Positions 35,934 through 47,174 are shown, numbered from the stretch's first letter. The stretch: 64,000 nucleotides of DNA from Jiangella sp. DSM 45060 (GCF_900105175.1 NZ_LT629771.1:5848622-5912621), one strand, 5' to 3'. Numbers and translations: made by a program. Notes: generated by a model from the letters alone, not told the origin.

Positions 35934-36022
35934 ATGCCGTCGATGGAGACCTCTTCCACCAGAGAGTCGTCCTCGACGAGATCATCCGGCTCGGTCACTG
36001 CTGTCTGATCCGTCTGGGTCAT
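35918..36022 (-). CDS. mftA: Mycofactocin precursor peptide MftA
   Basis: This 34-residue acidic peptide begins MTQTDQTAVTEPDDLVED and ends with the invariant mycofactocin core IDGMCGVY. The final Val-Tyr is converted by MftC and cut out by MftE. A GCAGGAG Shine-Dalgarno lies about 7 nt before the ATG. It is the first gene of the ten-gene minus-strand operon. Confidence 0.95.
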   Translation of the reverse strand: MTQTDQTAVTEPDDLVEDDSLVEEVSIDGMCGVY

Positions 36023-36106
36023 GAAATGCTCCTGCAGGTCGAGTTCCGGCGATATGGTTCGGATACTAATGACACCCAGTGCCGAATGGAAGGGGGTGAC
36101 CCGACA
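36023..36106. promoter_or_regulatory. Divergent mftA/mftR control region
   Basis: About 85 bp separate mftA from the probable mftR start. The centre is AT-rich (GGATACTAATGACAC), and ATTAGTAT on the minus strand is a plausible -10 for mftA. MftR of mycobacteria represses mft genes and is released by long-chain acyl-CoA, so its operator should lie here. No perfect palindrome stands out. Confidence 0.4.
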
Positions 36107-36724
36107 TTGCCCACCGACGACGGTTCCACCGCTGGTGAGAGCGGTGCGCACCGGCTCGGACGGCGTCCGTCCACCACCCAGGCGGAGCTCAGTCACGTCG
36201 CGCTGACGCTGTTCGCCGAGCGCGGCTTCGACGACACCACCGTCGACGACATCGCGGCCGCGGCCGGCATCGGCCGGCGCACGTTCTTCCGCTACTTCGC
36301 CTCGAAGAACGACCTCCCGTGGGGCGACTTCGAGGCCCAGCTGGACGGCATGCGCCGTCACCTGGACGCGCTGCCCGACGACCTCCCGCTGATGGACGCG
36401 GTCTGCCGCGCCGTCATCGAGTTCAACCGCGTCCCGGCCGAGGAGGTGCCGTGGCACCGGCAGCGGATGCGACTGCTGCTGGGCGTCCCTGCGCTGCTGG
36501 CGCACTCGACGCTGAAGTTCCAGGCCTGGCGCGACGTCGTGGCCGAGTACGCCGCCCGGCGGCTCGGCGTGCCGGCCGAGAGCCTGGAGCCGCAGGCGCT
36601 GGCATGGACGATGCTCGGCATCGCGCTGTCGGCGTACGAGCAGTGGCTGCTGCACGAGGACGCCGACCTCACCGAGCTGCTGGAGTCCGCGCTGCGGATG
36701 CTGGGCGAGCGGTTCGCGACGTGA
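36107..36724 (+). CDS. mftR: TetR-family regulator MftR
   Basis: The 205-residue TetR protein has the helix-turn-helix HVALTLFAERGFDDTTVDDI followed by AAAAGIGRRTFFRYFASKND, as in MftR. I place the start at TTG 36107 because it follows AAGGGGGTGA, a near-perfect Shine-Dalgarno, at 8 nt. ATG at 36086 is in frame but has none. Its stop overlaps mftF (GTGA). It probably represses the divergent mftA operon. Confidence 0.85.
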   Translation: MPTDDGSTAGESGAHRLGRRPSTTQAELSHVALTLFAERGFDDTTVDDIAAAAGIGRRTFFRYFASKNDLPWGDFEAQLDGMRRHLDALPDDLPLMDAVCRAVIEFNRVPAEEVPWHRQRMRLLLGVPALLAHSTLKFQAWRDVVAEYAARRLGVPAESLEPQALAWTMLGIALSAYEQWLLHEDADLTELLESALRMLGERFAT

Positions 36725-38145
36725 CCCTGCCCGCCGGTTTCGGGGTCGCGCTGGACCCCGGCGCCTGGCTGGACGGCGACGTGCTGTTCGGCGGCGCCCC
36801 GTTCCGGGTGGTGACGCTGACCGCGGCGCAGCGGGCGACGGTGGACGGCTGGCTGGCCGGTGCGCCGGTCGGCGCCGACGGCGTGCTGGCCCGGGCGCTG
36901 GTCACGGCCGGGCTCGCGCTGCCGGTGCCGCCTGCCGTTCCGGCCGGCGGGTGGCCGCGGGTGAGCGTCGTCGTCCCCGTGCGCGACCGGCCGCGGCAGC
37001 TGGACCGCTTGCTGACGGCGTTGACGGCGCTGTCCGCGCGCGAGCCGGTGCACGAGGTGATCGTCGTCGACGACGCGTCCGCCGACGCCGCCGCGCACGC
37101 CGCGGTGGCCGCGTCCGGCGGGGCGCGGCTGGTCCGGCTGGACGAGCGGCGCCGGGCGCCGGGCGCACGCAACGCCGGTGCGGCCGTCGCGACCGGGGAC
37201 GTGCTGGCGTTCGTCGACTCCGACTGCGTCCCGTCGGCCGGCTGGCTGACGGCGCTGCTGCCGCACTTCGCCGACCCCGAGGTGGCGGCCGTCGCGCCCC
37301 GGGTGGTGGCGCTGGAGACCGGGCGGCGCGGCTGGCTGGACCGCTACGAGCAGCACCGGGCCCCGTACGACCGTGGCGCCCTGCCCGGACTGGTCGCGCC
37401 CGGGGCGCGCGTGCCGTTCGTGCCGACGGCGACGGTGCTGGTGCGCGCCGCCCACTTCCCCGGGTTCGACACCACCCTGCACGGCGGCGAGGACGTCGAC
37501 CTCGTCTGGCGGCTGACGGCCGCGGGCCGGTCGGTGCGGTACGAGCCGGCGGCGACTGTGGCGCACGAGCACCTGACCGCGCCGCGGGCCTTCCTCAGCC
37601 GCCGCGCCTACTACGGGCGCACGGCCGCCCCGCTGGCCCGGCGGCACCCCGGCGCCGCGCGGCCGCTGGCGATGTCGCCGTGGACCGCCGCGGCCTGGGC
37701 GGCCGTGGCGCTGCGGCGGCCGGTCGCGGCGGCCGCGATCACCGGGACGGCCTGCGCGCTGCTGGCCGCCGAGCTGCGCGGCGTCGTGCCCGACCCGGTG
37801 CGGACGGCGGTCCGGCTGGCCGGCGGCGGCACGCTGCGCGCCGGCGAGGCCGTCGCCGACGCCGTCGTGCGGACGTGGTGGCCGGGCGCGGTGGCCGCCG
37901 GCGTGCTCGTACCCCGGCTGCGCCCCGCGCTGGCCGCCGCCGCCGTCGTCCCGGCCGTCCTGGAGTGGCGCCGGCAACGCCCCGGCCTCGACCTCGTCCG
38001 CTGGCTGCTCACCCGCCGCCTCGACGACGCCGCGTACGGCTGGGGCGTGTGGGCAGGTGCGCTGGCCACCGGCGAGCCCGACCCGCTCCGCCCCGACCTC
38101 GGGTGGCGGCTGCGGGTCGAGTCCGCCGACGACCTCATGGGCTGA
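36721..38145 (+). CDS. mftF: Mycofactocin glycosyltransferase MftF
   Basis: The 474-residue GT2 protein starts at GTG overlapping the mftR stop. It has LPAGFGVALDPGAWLDG, the nucleotide-sugar fold VVVPVRDRPRQLDRLL, DXD-type FVDSDCVPSAGW, FVPTATVLVR, GGEDVDLVWRL and C-terminal hydrophobic segments with LDDAAYGWGVWAG. The layout matches the second MftF paralogue, but the two are clearly diverged. MftF oligoglucosylates premycofactocin, which traps it in the cell. Confidence 0.9.
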   Translation: MTLPAGFGVALDPGAWLDGDVLFGGAPFRVVTLTAAQRATVDGWLAGAPVGADGVLARALVTAGLALPVPPAVPAGGWPRVSVVVPVRDRPRQLDRLLTALTALSAREPVHEVIVVDDASADAAAHAAVAASGGARLVRLDERRRAPGARNAGAAVATGDVLAFVDSDCVPSAGWLTALLPHFADPEVAAVAPRVVALETGRRGWLDRYEQHRAPYDRGALPGLVAPGARVPFVPTATVLVRAAHFPGFDTTLHGGEDVDLVWRLTAAGRSVRYEPAATVAHEHLTAPRAFLSRRAYYGRTAAPLARRHPGAARPLAMSPWTAAAWAAVALRRPVAAAAITGTACALLAAELRGVVPDPVRTAVRLAGGGTLRAGEAVADAVVRTWWPGAVAAGVLVPRLRPALAAAAVVPAVLEWRRQRPGLDLVRWLLTRRLDDAAYGWGVWAGALATGEPDPLRPDLGWRLRVESADDLMG

Positions 38146-38180
38146 TCGGGGGCGGTGGGTGCTGCGCCGGCTCCGCCACC

Positions 38181-39320
38181 TCAGCGGAGCGTCGCGAAGA
38201 ACTCCTTGACGTCGGCGGCGAGCAGGTCGGGCGCCTCCAGCGCGGCGAAGTGGCCGCCGCGGTCGAACTCGGTCCAGCGCGAGACCGTTCCCATCGGGTC
38301 GACGAGGTGCCGCACGGAGGTGTCCGCCGCGAAGACCGCGACGGCGCCCGGCGGGAGCACCGGCGCCTCCTGCGGCTGGTCGGCCGCGGTGGCCATGAAC
38401 TGCCGGAACGCCTGCATCCCCTCGTAGACGACATGCGCCGCCGTGGCGCCGGTCCCGGTGAACCAGTAGAGGCTGACGTTGGTGAGCAGCCGGTCCCGGC
38501 CGACGGCGTCCTCGGGCAGCTCGGCGGCCGGGTCGGTCCACTCGCGGAACTTCTCCGCGATCCACGCCAGCTGCTCGACCGGCGAGTCGGCCAGCGCGTA
38601 GGCCAGCGTCTGCGGCCGGGTGGCCTGCAGCGCGAGGTAGCCGATGCCGTCCTCGCGGAACGTGTTGAACCGCTGCGCCCGCGCCTGCTCGGCGTCGGAC
38701 AGCCCGTCGAGCTCGACCGGCGGCCCGAACGGGTACGGCGCCGGCCCGTTGACGTGCGTGCCGACGACACGTTCCGGGTGCAGCATCGCCAGCAGACCGA
38801 CCACTCCGGCGCCGACGTCACCGCCCTGCGCGGCGAAGCGCTCATAGCCCAGGCGCGTCATCAGCTCGGCGACCGCGCCGGCCACCCGGAACAGGTTGCC
38901 CCAGCCCGGCCCGGACAACGGCGAGAAGCCGAACCCGGGCAGCGACGGGACGACCAGGTGGAACTCGTCGGTGAGCAGCGGGATCAGGTCCAGGAACTCG
39001 ACGACGGAGCTGGGCCAGCCGTGCACCAGCAGCAGCGGCGTCGCGTCCGGGTTCGCCGACCGGACGTGCAGGAAGTGCAGGTCCTGCCCGTCGACGGTCG
39101 TGACGAACTGCGGGTGCGCGTTCAGCTCGGCCTCGCGGGCTCGCCAGTCGAACCCGTCGCGCCAGTACGCCGTCAGCTCCTTCAGGTAGGGCAGCGGGAC
39201 GCCGCGTTCCCAGCCGGTGCCGGCCACCTCGACCGGCCAGCGGGTGCGGGCCAGCCGGTCGCGCAGGCCGGCGAGGTCGGCGTCGGAGATGTGGATGCGG
39301 AAGGGCCGGATCTCGTTCAT
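38181..39320 (-). CDS. Epoxide hydrolase with EHN domain, copy 1
   Basis: The 379-residue protein has an N-terminal EHN region ([20 protein letters not shown]) and an alpha/beta-hydrolase fold. The latter shows [19 protein letters not shown], the nucleophile in GGDVGAG, an active-site tyrosine in YWFTGTG and the catalytic His in RGGHFAALE. It would open epoxides to diols. Its ATG overlaps the stop of the paralogue upstream by 4 nt. Confidence 0.88.
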   Translation of the reverse strand: MNEIRPFRIHISDADLAGLRDRLARTRWPVEVAGTGWERGVPLPYLKELTAYWRDGFDWRAREAELNAHPQFVTTVDGQDLHFLHVRSANPDATPLLLVHGWPSSVVEFLDLIPLLTDEFHLVVPSLPGFGFSPLSGPGWGNLFRVAGAVAELMTRLGYERFAAQGGDVGAGVVGLLAMLHPERVVGTHVNGPAPYPFGPPVELDGLSDAEQARAQRFNTFREDGIGYLALQATRPQTLAYALADSPVEQLAWIAEKFREWTDPAAELPEDAVGRDRLLTNVSLYWFTGTGATAAHVVYEGMQAFRQFMATAADQPQEAPVLPPGAVAVFAADTSVRHLVDPMGTVSRWTEFDRGGHFAALEAPDLLAADVKEFFATLR

Positions 39321-40447
39321 CGGACGGTCTCCTTCAGGTCGGTGAAGAACGTGCGGACGTCAGCGGCCAGCAGGTCCGGCGCCTCCAGTGCGGCGAAGTG
39401 GCCGCCGCGGTCGAACTCGGTCCAGCGCACGATCGTGTCGTTCGCCTCCGCGAACCGGCGGATCGCGATGTCCGTGGTGAAGTTCGCGACGGCGGTCGGG
39501 ACGGTGGACCGCTCACGCGGCGCCCAGCCGGCCGCGTCGTGGAACCGCTCGTAGTAGGTGTGCGCCGTCGAGCCGGCGGTGTTGGTGAACCAGTAGAGGC
39601 TGACGTTGGTGAGCAGCAGGTCGCGGTCGACGGCGTCCTCGGGCAGTTCGGTGGCCGGGTCGGTCCAGTCCTTGAACTTCTCGACGATCCAGGCCAGCTG
39701 CGCCGTCGGCGAGTCGGCCAGCCCGTACGACACCGTCTGCGGCCGGGTGCCCTGCAGCTGCAGGTAGCCGCCCAGCTCCTGCTGGAAGTGCTGGAACAGC
39801 TCCATCCGCCGCTGCTCCGACTCCGTCAGGCCCTCCAGGTCGCCGGACGGGAACGTCACGAACGCGTTGACGTGCACGCCGACGACGCGCTCCGGCGCCA
39901 CCCGGCCGATCTCCGGTCCGATGAACCCGCTGACGTCGCCGCCCTGGACGCCGTAGCGGTCGTAGCCGAGCCGGTCCATCAGCGCGGCCAGCACCGCGGC
40001 GGACCGGCCGTCGGTCCAGCCGGTCTCGGTGACCGGGCCGGAGAAGCCGTAGCCGGGCAGCGACGGGATGACGAGGTGGAACTCGTCGGCGAGCAGCGGG
40101 ATCAGGTCCAGGAACTCGAGGAACGAGCCCGGCCAGCCGTGCAGGAGCAGCAGCGGCAGCGCGTCCGCGTTCTCCGACCGCAGGTGCAGGAAGTGCACGG
40201 TCGCGCCGTCGAGGTCGGTGGTGAACTGCGGGTACGCGTTGAGCGCCTTCTCCTGCGCGCGCCAGTCGAACTCGTCGCGCCAGTACGCGGCCAGCTCCTT
40301 CAGGTAGCCGGACGGGACGCCGCGCTCCCAGCCGGTGCCGGCGACCTCCACCGGCCAGCGAGTGCCGGCCAGCCGGTCGCGCAGGTCGGCGAGGTCGGCG
40401 TCGGGGATGTCGATGCGGAAGGGGCGGATCTCGGTGGAGTTCGTCAT
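39317..40447 (-). CDS. Epoxide hydrolase with EHN domain, copy 2
   Basis: The 376-residue paralogue of the next gene shares the same order of motifs: EHN start [52 protein letters not shown] and [12 protein letters not shown]. It is first in a two-gene operon divergent from a WYL regulator, 61 bp away, that probably controls both. Substrate unknown. Confidence 0.88.
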   Translation of the reverse strand: MTNSTEIRPFRIDIPDADLADLRDRLAGTRWPVEVAGTGWERGVPSGYLKELAAYWRDEFDWRAQEKALNAYPQFTTDLDGATVHFLHLRSENADALPLLLLHGWPGSFLEFLDLIPLLADEFHLVIPSLPGYGFSGPVTETGWTDGRSAAVLAALMDRLGYDRYGVQGGDVSGFIGPEIGRVAPERVVGVHVNAFVTFPSGDLEGLTESEQRRMELFQHFQQELGGYLQLQGTRPQTVSYGLADSPTAQLAWIVEKFKDWTDPATELPEDAVDRDLLLTNVSLYWFTNTAGSTAHTYYERFHDAAGWAPRERSTVPTAVANFTTDIAIRRFAEANDTIVRWTEFDRGGHFAALEAPDLLAADVRTFFTDLKETVR

Positions 40448-40508
40448 GTCCCCACGGTCTCGACAATTACGGCCAGTTACGGGCCGCGATTGCTGCCAGA
40501 ATCGAGGA

Positions 40509-41474
40509 ATGGTGGAAACCTCGGCCCGGCTGCTGAAGCTGCTCTCGTTGCTGCAACTGCGCCGCGAATGGGCCAGCGCCGACCTCGCCGACCGGCTCGG
40601 CGTCGCCGTGCGCACGGTCCGCCGCGACGTCGACCGGCTGCGTACGCTCGGCTATCCGGTCGACGCCACGCCCGGCGTGTCCGGCGGCTACCGGCTCGGC
40701 TCCGGCGCAGCGATGCCGCCGCTGCTGCTGGACGACGAGGAGGCGGTGGCGGTCGCGGTCGGGCTGCGGACGGCCGCAGGCGGCTCCGTCACCGGCATCG
40801 AGGAGACGTCGGTGCGGGCGCTGGCCAAGCTGGAGCAGGTGCTGCCGACACGGCTGCGGCACCGGGTGACGGCGCTGTCGTCGGCGACGGTGCCGCTGCC
40901 GGTGGCCGGTCCGTCGGTCGACTCGGACGTGCTGACGGCGATCGCGGCCACCGTCCGCGACCACGAGCGCCTGCGCTTCGACTACGTCGGCCACGACGGT
41001 GGCTCGTCACGGCGCGACGTCGAGCCGCACCGGCTGGTCAACCGCGGCCGCCGCTGGTACCTCGTCGCCTGGGACGTCGGCCGGTCCGACTGGCGCACCT
41101 TCCGCGTCGACCGGATGACGCCGACGATCCCGACCGGGCCGCGGTTCGCGCCGCGCCCCGACCCCGGCGGCGACGTCGCCGACTTCGTCAACCGCGGGCT
41201 GGACCTCGCACTCTGGCGCTACCGCGCGACGCTGCGGCTGCACGCGCCGGCCGACGCCGTCGCCGGCAGCCTGCCGGCGACGATCACCGTCGAGCCGGAG
41301 AGCGAGCACACCTGCGTCATCCACACCGGCGCCGACACCTACGAGATGCTCGCCGTCTACACCGCCATGCTCGACGTCGACTTCGACGTGCTCGACCCGC
41401 CCGAGTTCGCCGTCCACCTGCGCCGGCTGGCCGCCCGCTACACGCGCGCCGCCGACTCGGCTACGCAGTTGTAG
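40509..41474 (+). CDS. WYL-domain transcriptional regulator
   Basis: The 321-residue protein has an N-terminal HTH ([20 protein letters not shown], then [21 protein letters not shown]) and a WYL domain with [26 protein letters not shown]. Such proteins are local regulators and are often divergent from their target. Here the target is likely the epoxide hydrolase pair. The last codons (TQL-stop) lie in the left arm of the toxin-antitoxin operator. Confidence 0.87.
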   Translation: MVETSARLLKLLSLLQLRREWASADLADRLGVAVRTVRRDVDRLRTLGYPVDATPGVSGGYRLGSGAAMPPLLLDDEEAVAVAVGLRTAAGGSVTGIEETSVRALAKLEQVLPTRLRHRVTALSSATVPLPVAGPSVDSDVLTAIAATVRDHERLRFDYVGHDGGSSRRDVEPHRLVNRGRRWYLVAWDVGRSDWRTFRVDRMTPTIPTGPRFAPRPDPGGDVADFVNRGLDLALWRYRATLRLHAPADAVAGSLPATITVEPESEHTCVIHTGADTYEMLAVYTAMLDVDFDVLDPPEFAVHLRRLAARYTRAADSATQL

Positions 41475-41498
41475 TCATACTTGTCTACAACTGCGTAG
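41461..41498. promoter_or_regulatory. Toxin-antitoxin operator: 14-bp perfect inverted repeat
   Basis: CTACGCAGTTGTAG at 41461-41474 is exactly inverted at 41485-41498, with 10 nt between. The loop includes CATACT, a good -10 box. The palindrome ends 10 nt before the antitoxin ATG. Autorepression by the antitoxin or toxin-antitoxin complex is the usual arrangement. Confidence 0.75.
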
Positions 41499-41508
41499 AC
41501 TCGGAAGT

Positions 41509-41763
41509 ATGACGACGACCATCCGGGTATCGCGCGAGGTGCACCAGCGGCTGACGAGATACGCCGCGGCGCACCACACGTCGCTCGCCGGCGCCATCGA
41601 GCGCGCGCTCGACGCGGAGGAGCGGGCCGCGTTCTGGGACGAGGTCCGAGCCACCATGGGGACCCGCGAGGGCGGCGGCGAGGTGCGCGGCGTCAGCGAG
41701 CGCTACGCCGGCTCGCTCAAGGACGGCCTCGATCCGGACGAGCGCTGGGACGACGTGCTGTGA
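41509..41763 (+). CDS. Ribbon-helix-helix-type antitoxin
   Basis: The 84-residue protein begins MTTTIRVSREVHQRLTRY, a ribbon-helix-helix DNA-binding segment, and has an acidic C-terminus that would wrap the toxin. The toxin ATG overlaps its stop. It should neutralise the MazF-like toxin and bind the upstream palindrome. Confidence 0.82.
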   Translation: MTTTIRVSREVHQRLTRYAAAHHTSLAGAIERALDAEERAAFWDEVRATMGTREGGGEVRGVSERYAGSLKDGLDPDERWDDVL

Positions 41764-42077
41764 TGCGTGGCGACATCCACCTCTGCGATTTCGGCGACCC
41801 GATCGGGCACGAGCAGGGCTATCGGCGACCCGCCGTCACCGTCTCGTCCGATGGCTTCTCCGCCACCGGCCTGGCGATCGTGCTCCCGGTGACGCGTACC
41901 AAGCGCGACTACGCCACCTACGTCGAGCTCGAGGGCGCGCTGCCCGTCACCAGCTACGTGCAGTGCGAGCAGATCCGGCTGGTCTCGACGCAGCGGTTCA
42001 TCAAGCACGTCGGCGTGGTCGACGACGTCGACATGCTACGGATCGAACGGATCCTGCGCCTGCTGCTGGAACTCTGA
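41763..42077 (+). CDS. MazF/PemK-type endoribonuclease toxin
   Basis: The 104-residue protein begins MRGDIHLCDFGDPIGHEQGY and shows the PemK/MazF features RRPAVTVSSDGF, VLPVTRTKRDYATYVELEG and CEQIRLVSTQRF. MazF toxins cut mRNA at short motifs. The ATG overlaps the antitoxin stop (TGATG). Confidence 0.87.
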   Translation: MRGDIHLCDFGDPIGHEQGYRRPAVTVSSDGFSATGLAIVLPVTRTKRDYATYVELEGALPVTSYVQCEQIRLVSTQRFIKHVGVVDDVDMLRIERILRLLLEL

Positions 42078-42089
42078 AGAGTAGAAGCG

Positions 42090-42125
42090 ACGAGGGCGGC
42101 ACCCCGGCTGGGGTACCGCCCTCGT
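42090..42125. terminator. Bidirectional hairpin terminator
   Basis: ACGAGGGCGGCACCCC pairs with GGGGTACCGCCCTCGT across a GGCT loop with a single mismatch. It lies between the convergent mazF-like and groEL genes and can serve both strands. Confidence 0.75.
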
Positions 42126-42153
42126 ACGCGTGGTGCTGGTGGTGCGGCCGGAC

Positions 42154-43860
<1,707 letters not shown>

Positions 43861-43895
43861 TCACCGGGCCCCCGCGGCCTCGCCGATCCGAAGTC

Positions 43896-43957
43896 CTGTC
43901 ACTCTCACCTCGAGAGTGCTAACAACGTGTTTAGCACTCTGCCATGGAGAGTGCAAG
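43896..43957. promoter_or_regulatory. Two CIRCE elements (HrcA operators) upstream of groEL
   Basis: The first element is CTGTCACTC, 9 nt, GAGTGCTAA (43896-43922). The second is TTAGCACTC, 9 nt, GAGTGCAAG (43931-43957). Each has one perfect half-site relative to the CIRCE consensus TTAGCACTC-N9-GAGTGCTAA, and the two perfect halves face each other across 8 bp. HrcA would repress groEL from here. The second element may also affect the divergent membrane-protein operon. Confidence 0.88.
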
Positions 43958-43988
43958 CGCCGCCCTATACCCCGTATACTCGCGGGCT

Positions 43989-44453
43989 GTGAGTTCCGAA
44001 CCGGCCGTCCGGCGCATCTCCCGGCGGGGCCTGGCCTGGAGACTCGGCGTCACCGGAGTGGCTCTGGTGATCCTGACCATGGGCCAGCTCCAGGACACCA
44101 ACGACTACTTCCCGCTCGGCTCGCTGTCGCAGTACGCCACTCCGCGCGACCTCGACGGCACCGTCCGGTCCGTCTACATGATGGCCGACACCGAGACCGG
44201 CGAGCGGGTGCGGGTGCCGCTCAACCCGCAGGGCGTCGGCGTCGGACGCGCCGACATCGAGTCCCAGCTGAACCGCATCGTCGACGACCCGTCGCTGCTG
44301 CAGGCCATCGCGAACTCCTGGTCCGAGCTGCACCCCGACGCCGACCCGTACGTCGCGCTCTACGTCATGCGCAGCACGTACCAGCTGAAGGACGGCATCC
44401 AGCAGGGCGAGCCCGAGATCGAGCAGCTGACGTCGTGGGAGGTGCAGCGGTGA
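43989..44453 (+). CDS. Hypothetical membrane-anchored protein paired with HTTM protein
   Basis: The 154-residue product has a basic N-terminus, one transmembrane segment ([16 protein letters not shown]) and an outside domain of unknown fold. TATACT at 43975-43980 lies only 8 nt before the GTG, so the mRNA is probably leaderless. Its stop overlaps the start of the HTTM gene (GTGA), so the two proteins likely act together. Confidence 0.7.
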   Translation: MSSEPAVRRISRRGLAWRLGVTGVALVILTMGQLQDTNDYFPLGSLSQYATPRDLDGTVRSVYMMADTETGERVRVPLNPQGVGVGRADIESQLNRIVDDPSLLQAIANSWSELHPDADPYVALYVMRSTYQLKDGIQQGEPEIEQLTSWEVQR

Positions 44454-45334
44454 GCCGCGCACTCGACGCCGGGCGCGCCGTCGTCGGCTGGTGGACCCGG
44501 CCGGTCCCGCTGGCCCGGGTGGCCGTGCTGCGGGTCGCGATCTACCTGTTCGTGCTCTACGACATCTTCCGGCTCACCAACGACGTCATCCCGATGGCGC
44601 ACGCGCCGGAGCTGTACTACCCGACGTGGGTCGGCCGGGTGCTGCCGCTGCCGGAGCCGTCGCTGCCGCTGGCGCAGACGCTGCAGATCGTCATCGTCGT
44701 CGGCGCCCTGGTGGCGGCGACGGGCTTCCTGCCCCGCGTCGCCGGCTGGATCGTCGCCGTCGCGTACTTCCAGTGGATGGTGTTCAGCCAGGGCTACGGC
44801 TACGTCTCGCACGACCACCTGGCGCTGATGGTGGCGGTCGTCGTGCTGCCGACCATCGGCCAGGCCCGGTTCACCGACACCGACTCCAGCGAGTCGGCCG
44901 GCTGGGCGTTCCGCTGCATCCAGGTGTCGGTCATCGCGACCTACTTCGCGTCGGCCGTCGTCAAGTGGGTGCGCAGCGGTTCGCCGGCCACCTGGGCCAA
45001 CGGCGCGGTGTTCATCTGGGCCATCATGCGGCGCGGCTCGGACCTCGTGCGCTGGACCACCGACTACCCGTGGCTGCTGATCATCGCCCAGTGGGGCCTG
45101 ATCATCATCGAGTTCCTGTCGCCCGTGGTGCTGTGGCTCAAGGGCAAGGCGCTGTACCTGGCGGTCGTCACGTTCGCCGGCTTCCACCTGATGACCTACC
45201 TGGCGCTCGGCATCCACTTCCTGCCGACGGTCATCTGCTGGCTGGCGTTCCTGCCGCTGGAGCGGCTGGTGCCGGTGGCGCAGCGGCTCAGGGCGCGAGT
45301 GACGGCACCCGGCGGATCCCGAACCGCGTCCTGA
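44450..45334 (+). CDS. HTTM-domain multi-pass membrane protein
   Basis: The 294-residue protein has about seven hydrophobic helices with the HTTM (vitamin K gamma-carboxylase-like) motifs [16 protein letters not shown] and [13 protein letters not shown], then [14 protein letters not shown]. The family's reaction in bacteria is mostly unknown. It is coupled to the upstream anchored protein and overlaps the convergent flavoprotein gene by 47 bp. Confidence 0.82.
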   Translation: MSRALDAGRAVVGWWTRPVPLARVAVLRVAIYLFVLYDIFRLTNDVIPMAHAPELYYPTWVGRVLPLPEPSLPLAQTLQIVIVVGALVAATGFLPRVAGWIVAVAYFQWMVFSQGYGYVSHDHLALMVAVVVLPTIGQARFTDTDSSESAGWAFRCIQVSVIATYFASAVVKWVRSGSPATWANGAVFIWAIMRRGSDLVRWTTDYPWLLIIAQWGLIIIEFLSPVVLWLKGKALYLAVVTFAGFHLMTYLALGIHFLPTVICWLAFLPLERLVPVAQRLRARVTAPGGSRTAS

Positions 45335-46751
45335 GCGCCCGCTTGGCGGCGTTGAGGCCGCTCATGCCGTGCACCGCCGGGCCGGGCGGCGTCGACCCCG
45401 AGCAGAGGTAGACGCCGGGCACGGGGGTGGCGTAGGGGTTCCAGGACAGCGTGGGACGGGCGAAGATCTGCCACATGGTCATGGCGCCCGCGGCGATGTC
45501 GCCGTCGCGGTAGTTGGCGTTGTGGTCGGCCATCTTCGCCGCCGGGATGGTGTGCCGCTCGACGACGACGTCGCCGAAGCCGGGCGCGAACCGCTCGATC
45601 TGCGCCTGCACGGCGTCGCCGACGTCGACGGTGGAGCCGGCCGGCACGTGGGTGTACGTCCAGAACGGCCGCAGCCCGCCCACCTCGCGGGCGGGGTCGA
45701 ACACCGCGGGGTCGGACGAGAGGATCATCGGCCGCTCGGCGTGCCGGCCGGCCTTGACCTCGGCCTCGGCCAGCGACATCTCCGCCAGCGTGCCGCCGAC
45801 GTGGATGGTGCCGGCGCGGCCGACCTCGGGGTGTGCCCACGGCACCGGGCCGGAGAGCACGAAGTCGACCTTGGCGGCCGCGTTGCCGGCCTTGAACCGG
45901 TCGATGGCGCGGCGGTAGCGGGCCGGCAGCCGCTCGCCCAGGATGCCGGCGAGGGTCCACGGACTGGTGTCGAACAGGTAGGCGCGCGCCTTCGGCAGCT
46001 GGCTCATCGAGGTGACCTCGACGCCGCGGTGGACGCTGCCGCCGTGTGCCTCGAGGTCGGCCACCAGCGCGTCGATGATGGCCTGGCTGCCGCCGACCGG
46101 CAGCGGCCAGCCCGGCGAGTGCGCGAGCGCGCCCAGCGAGAGCGCCGTACCGGCCGCCGTCAGCGTGGGGATGGGGGTGATGGCGTGCGCGGCGACGCCC
46201 ATCAGCAGCGCGGGCGCGACCTCGTCGGACCAGCGCAGCTTGCCCAGCCCGGTGCCCTGCTCGAGCAGCGACAGCCCGAACTGGGCCGCGGTCAGGAGGT
46301 CGGGCGGCAGGCTGCGGCGGTCGCCGAGGGCCAGCTCGACGACGGCCGGCGAGTGCTTCGCCAGCGGGCGCATGAGCCGCCGCCAGGCCCGGCCGTCGGG
46401 GCCCAGGCCCTCGACGGTGCGGTCGAGGTCGCGGTAGGCGATGCCGGCGCGCCCGCCGTCGAGCGGCTGGGCGTAGGAGACCTCGGGGTAGTTCAGCCGG
46501 ACGCCGCGCGCGGTGAGGTCGAAGGCGCGGAAGAACGGCGACGCGGCGGCCATGGGGTGCACCGCCGAGCAGATGTCGTGGACGATGCCCGGCGCCAGGC
46601 CGAGGTCGAGGGTGCGTGCGCCGCCGCCGACGGTGCGCTGCGCCTCGTAGACCCGGACCTCGAGACCGGCCCGGGCCAGGACCACCGCCGCCGCCAGCCC
46701 ATTCGGGCCGGACCCGACGACGACGGCGTCACACTGCTCGGACGCCTGCAC
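45288..46751 (-). CDS. FAD-dependent oxidoreductase, phytoene dehydrogenase-like
   Basis: The 487-residue protein has an N-terminal dinucleotide-binding motif [20 protein letters not shown] ending in the acidic VYEAQ. The C-terminal FAD motif of CrtI-type proteins reads [21 protein letters not shown]. The family includes carotenoid desaturases and all-trans-retinol saturases. No carotenoid genes are nearby, so the substrate is unknown. Confidence 0.85.
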   Translation of the reverse strand: MQASEQCDAVVVGSGPNGLAAAVVLARAGLEVRVYEAQRTVGGGARTLDLGLAPGIVHDICSAVHPMAAASPFFRAFDLTARGVRLNYPEVSYAQPLDGGRAGIAYRDLDRTVEGLGPDGRAWRRLMRPLAKHSPAVVELALGDRRSLPPDLLTAAQFGLSLLEQGTGLGKLRWSDEVAPALLMGVAAHAITPIPTLTAAGTALSLGALAHSPGWPLPVGGSQAIIDALVADLEAHGGSVHRGVEVTSMSQLPKARAYLFDTSPWTLAGILGERLPARYRRAIDRFKAGNAAAKVDFVLSGPVPWAHPEVGRAGTIHVGGTLAEMSLAEAEVKAGRHAERPMILSSDPAVFDPAREVGGLRPFWTYTHVPAGSTVDVGDAVQAQIERFAPGFGDVVVERHTIPAAKMADHNANYRDGDIAAGAMTMWQIFARPTLSWNPYATPVPGVYLCSGSTPPGPAVHGMSGLNAAKRALRTRFGIRRVPSLAP

Positions 46752-46772
46752 GCCGCCATCCTACGACGGCGA

Positions 46773-47174
46773 TCACTGCGAGGTGGGCGGTGGTGTCATC
46801 CGGTCGTCGTACATCAGCCGGCCGCTCGGCGTGACCTGCACGGAGGCGTCGCGCAGCAGCAGCTCGCGCAGCTCGTCGACGCTCATGGCGTTGAGCTCGG
46901 CGACGTACTCGAGCTGGTCGCCCAGCGCGTCGACGGCCTCCTGCCCGCTCATCGGGCTCGGCAGCACCTCGCCCTGGGCCTGCGCGGCGGCGTCGTCGCC
47001 GGGCGTCGAGGTGGAGGCCGGCGGCTGGGCGGACGGCACCGCCACGGAGCCGTCGTCGTCGCCGGAGTCGCGGGTCAGCCAGACCGCGAGCACCACGGCC
47101 AGCGCCACCACCACGACGGCGGCGGCCACGGCGAGCACGGTGCGGTTGCGGGGCTGCTGAGCGGTGTCGGACAC
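46773..47174 (-). CDS. Membrane-anchored protein with a protease pro-region-like motif
   Basis: The 133-residue protein starts at GTG after AAGGAGG. It has a transmembrane segment (TVLAVAAAVVVVALAVVLAV) and an Asp/Pro-rich linker. It then has AMSVDELRELLLRDASVQV and SGRLMYDDRM. A similar pattern (AVDTVRELV..SGTLSYTDRF) is in the N-terminal region of the metalloprotease encoded upstream. It ends soon after, so it has no catalytic domain. It may be a free pro-domain or inhibitor. Confidence 0.65.
   Translation of the reverse strand: MSDTAQQPRNRTVLAVAAAVVVVALAVVLAVWLTRDSGDDDGSVAVPSAQPPASTSTPGDDAAAQAQGEVLPSPMSGQEAVDALGDQLEYVAELNAMSVDELRELLLRDASVQVTPSGRLMYDDRMTPPPTSQ

Noticed and set aside
36951..39554. 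An 867-residue plus-strand frame over mftF and the epoxide hydrolase gene
   Set aside because: It overlaps mftF in another frame and is antisense to the epoxide hydrolase. Its composition is typical of GC-driven spurious frames.
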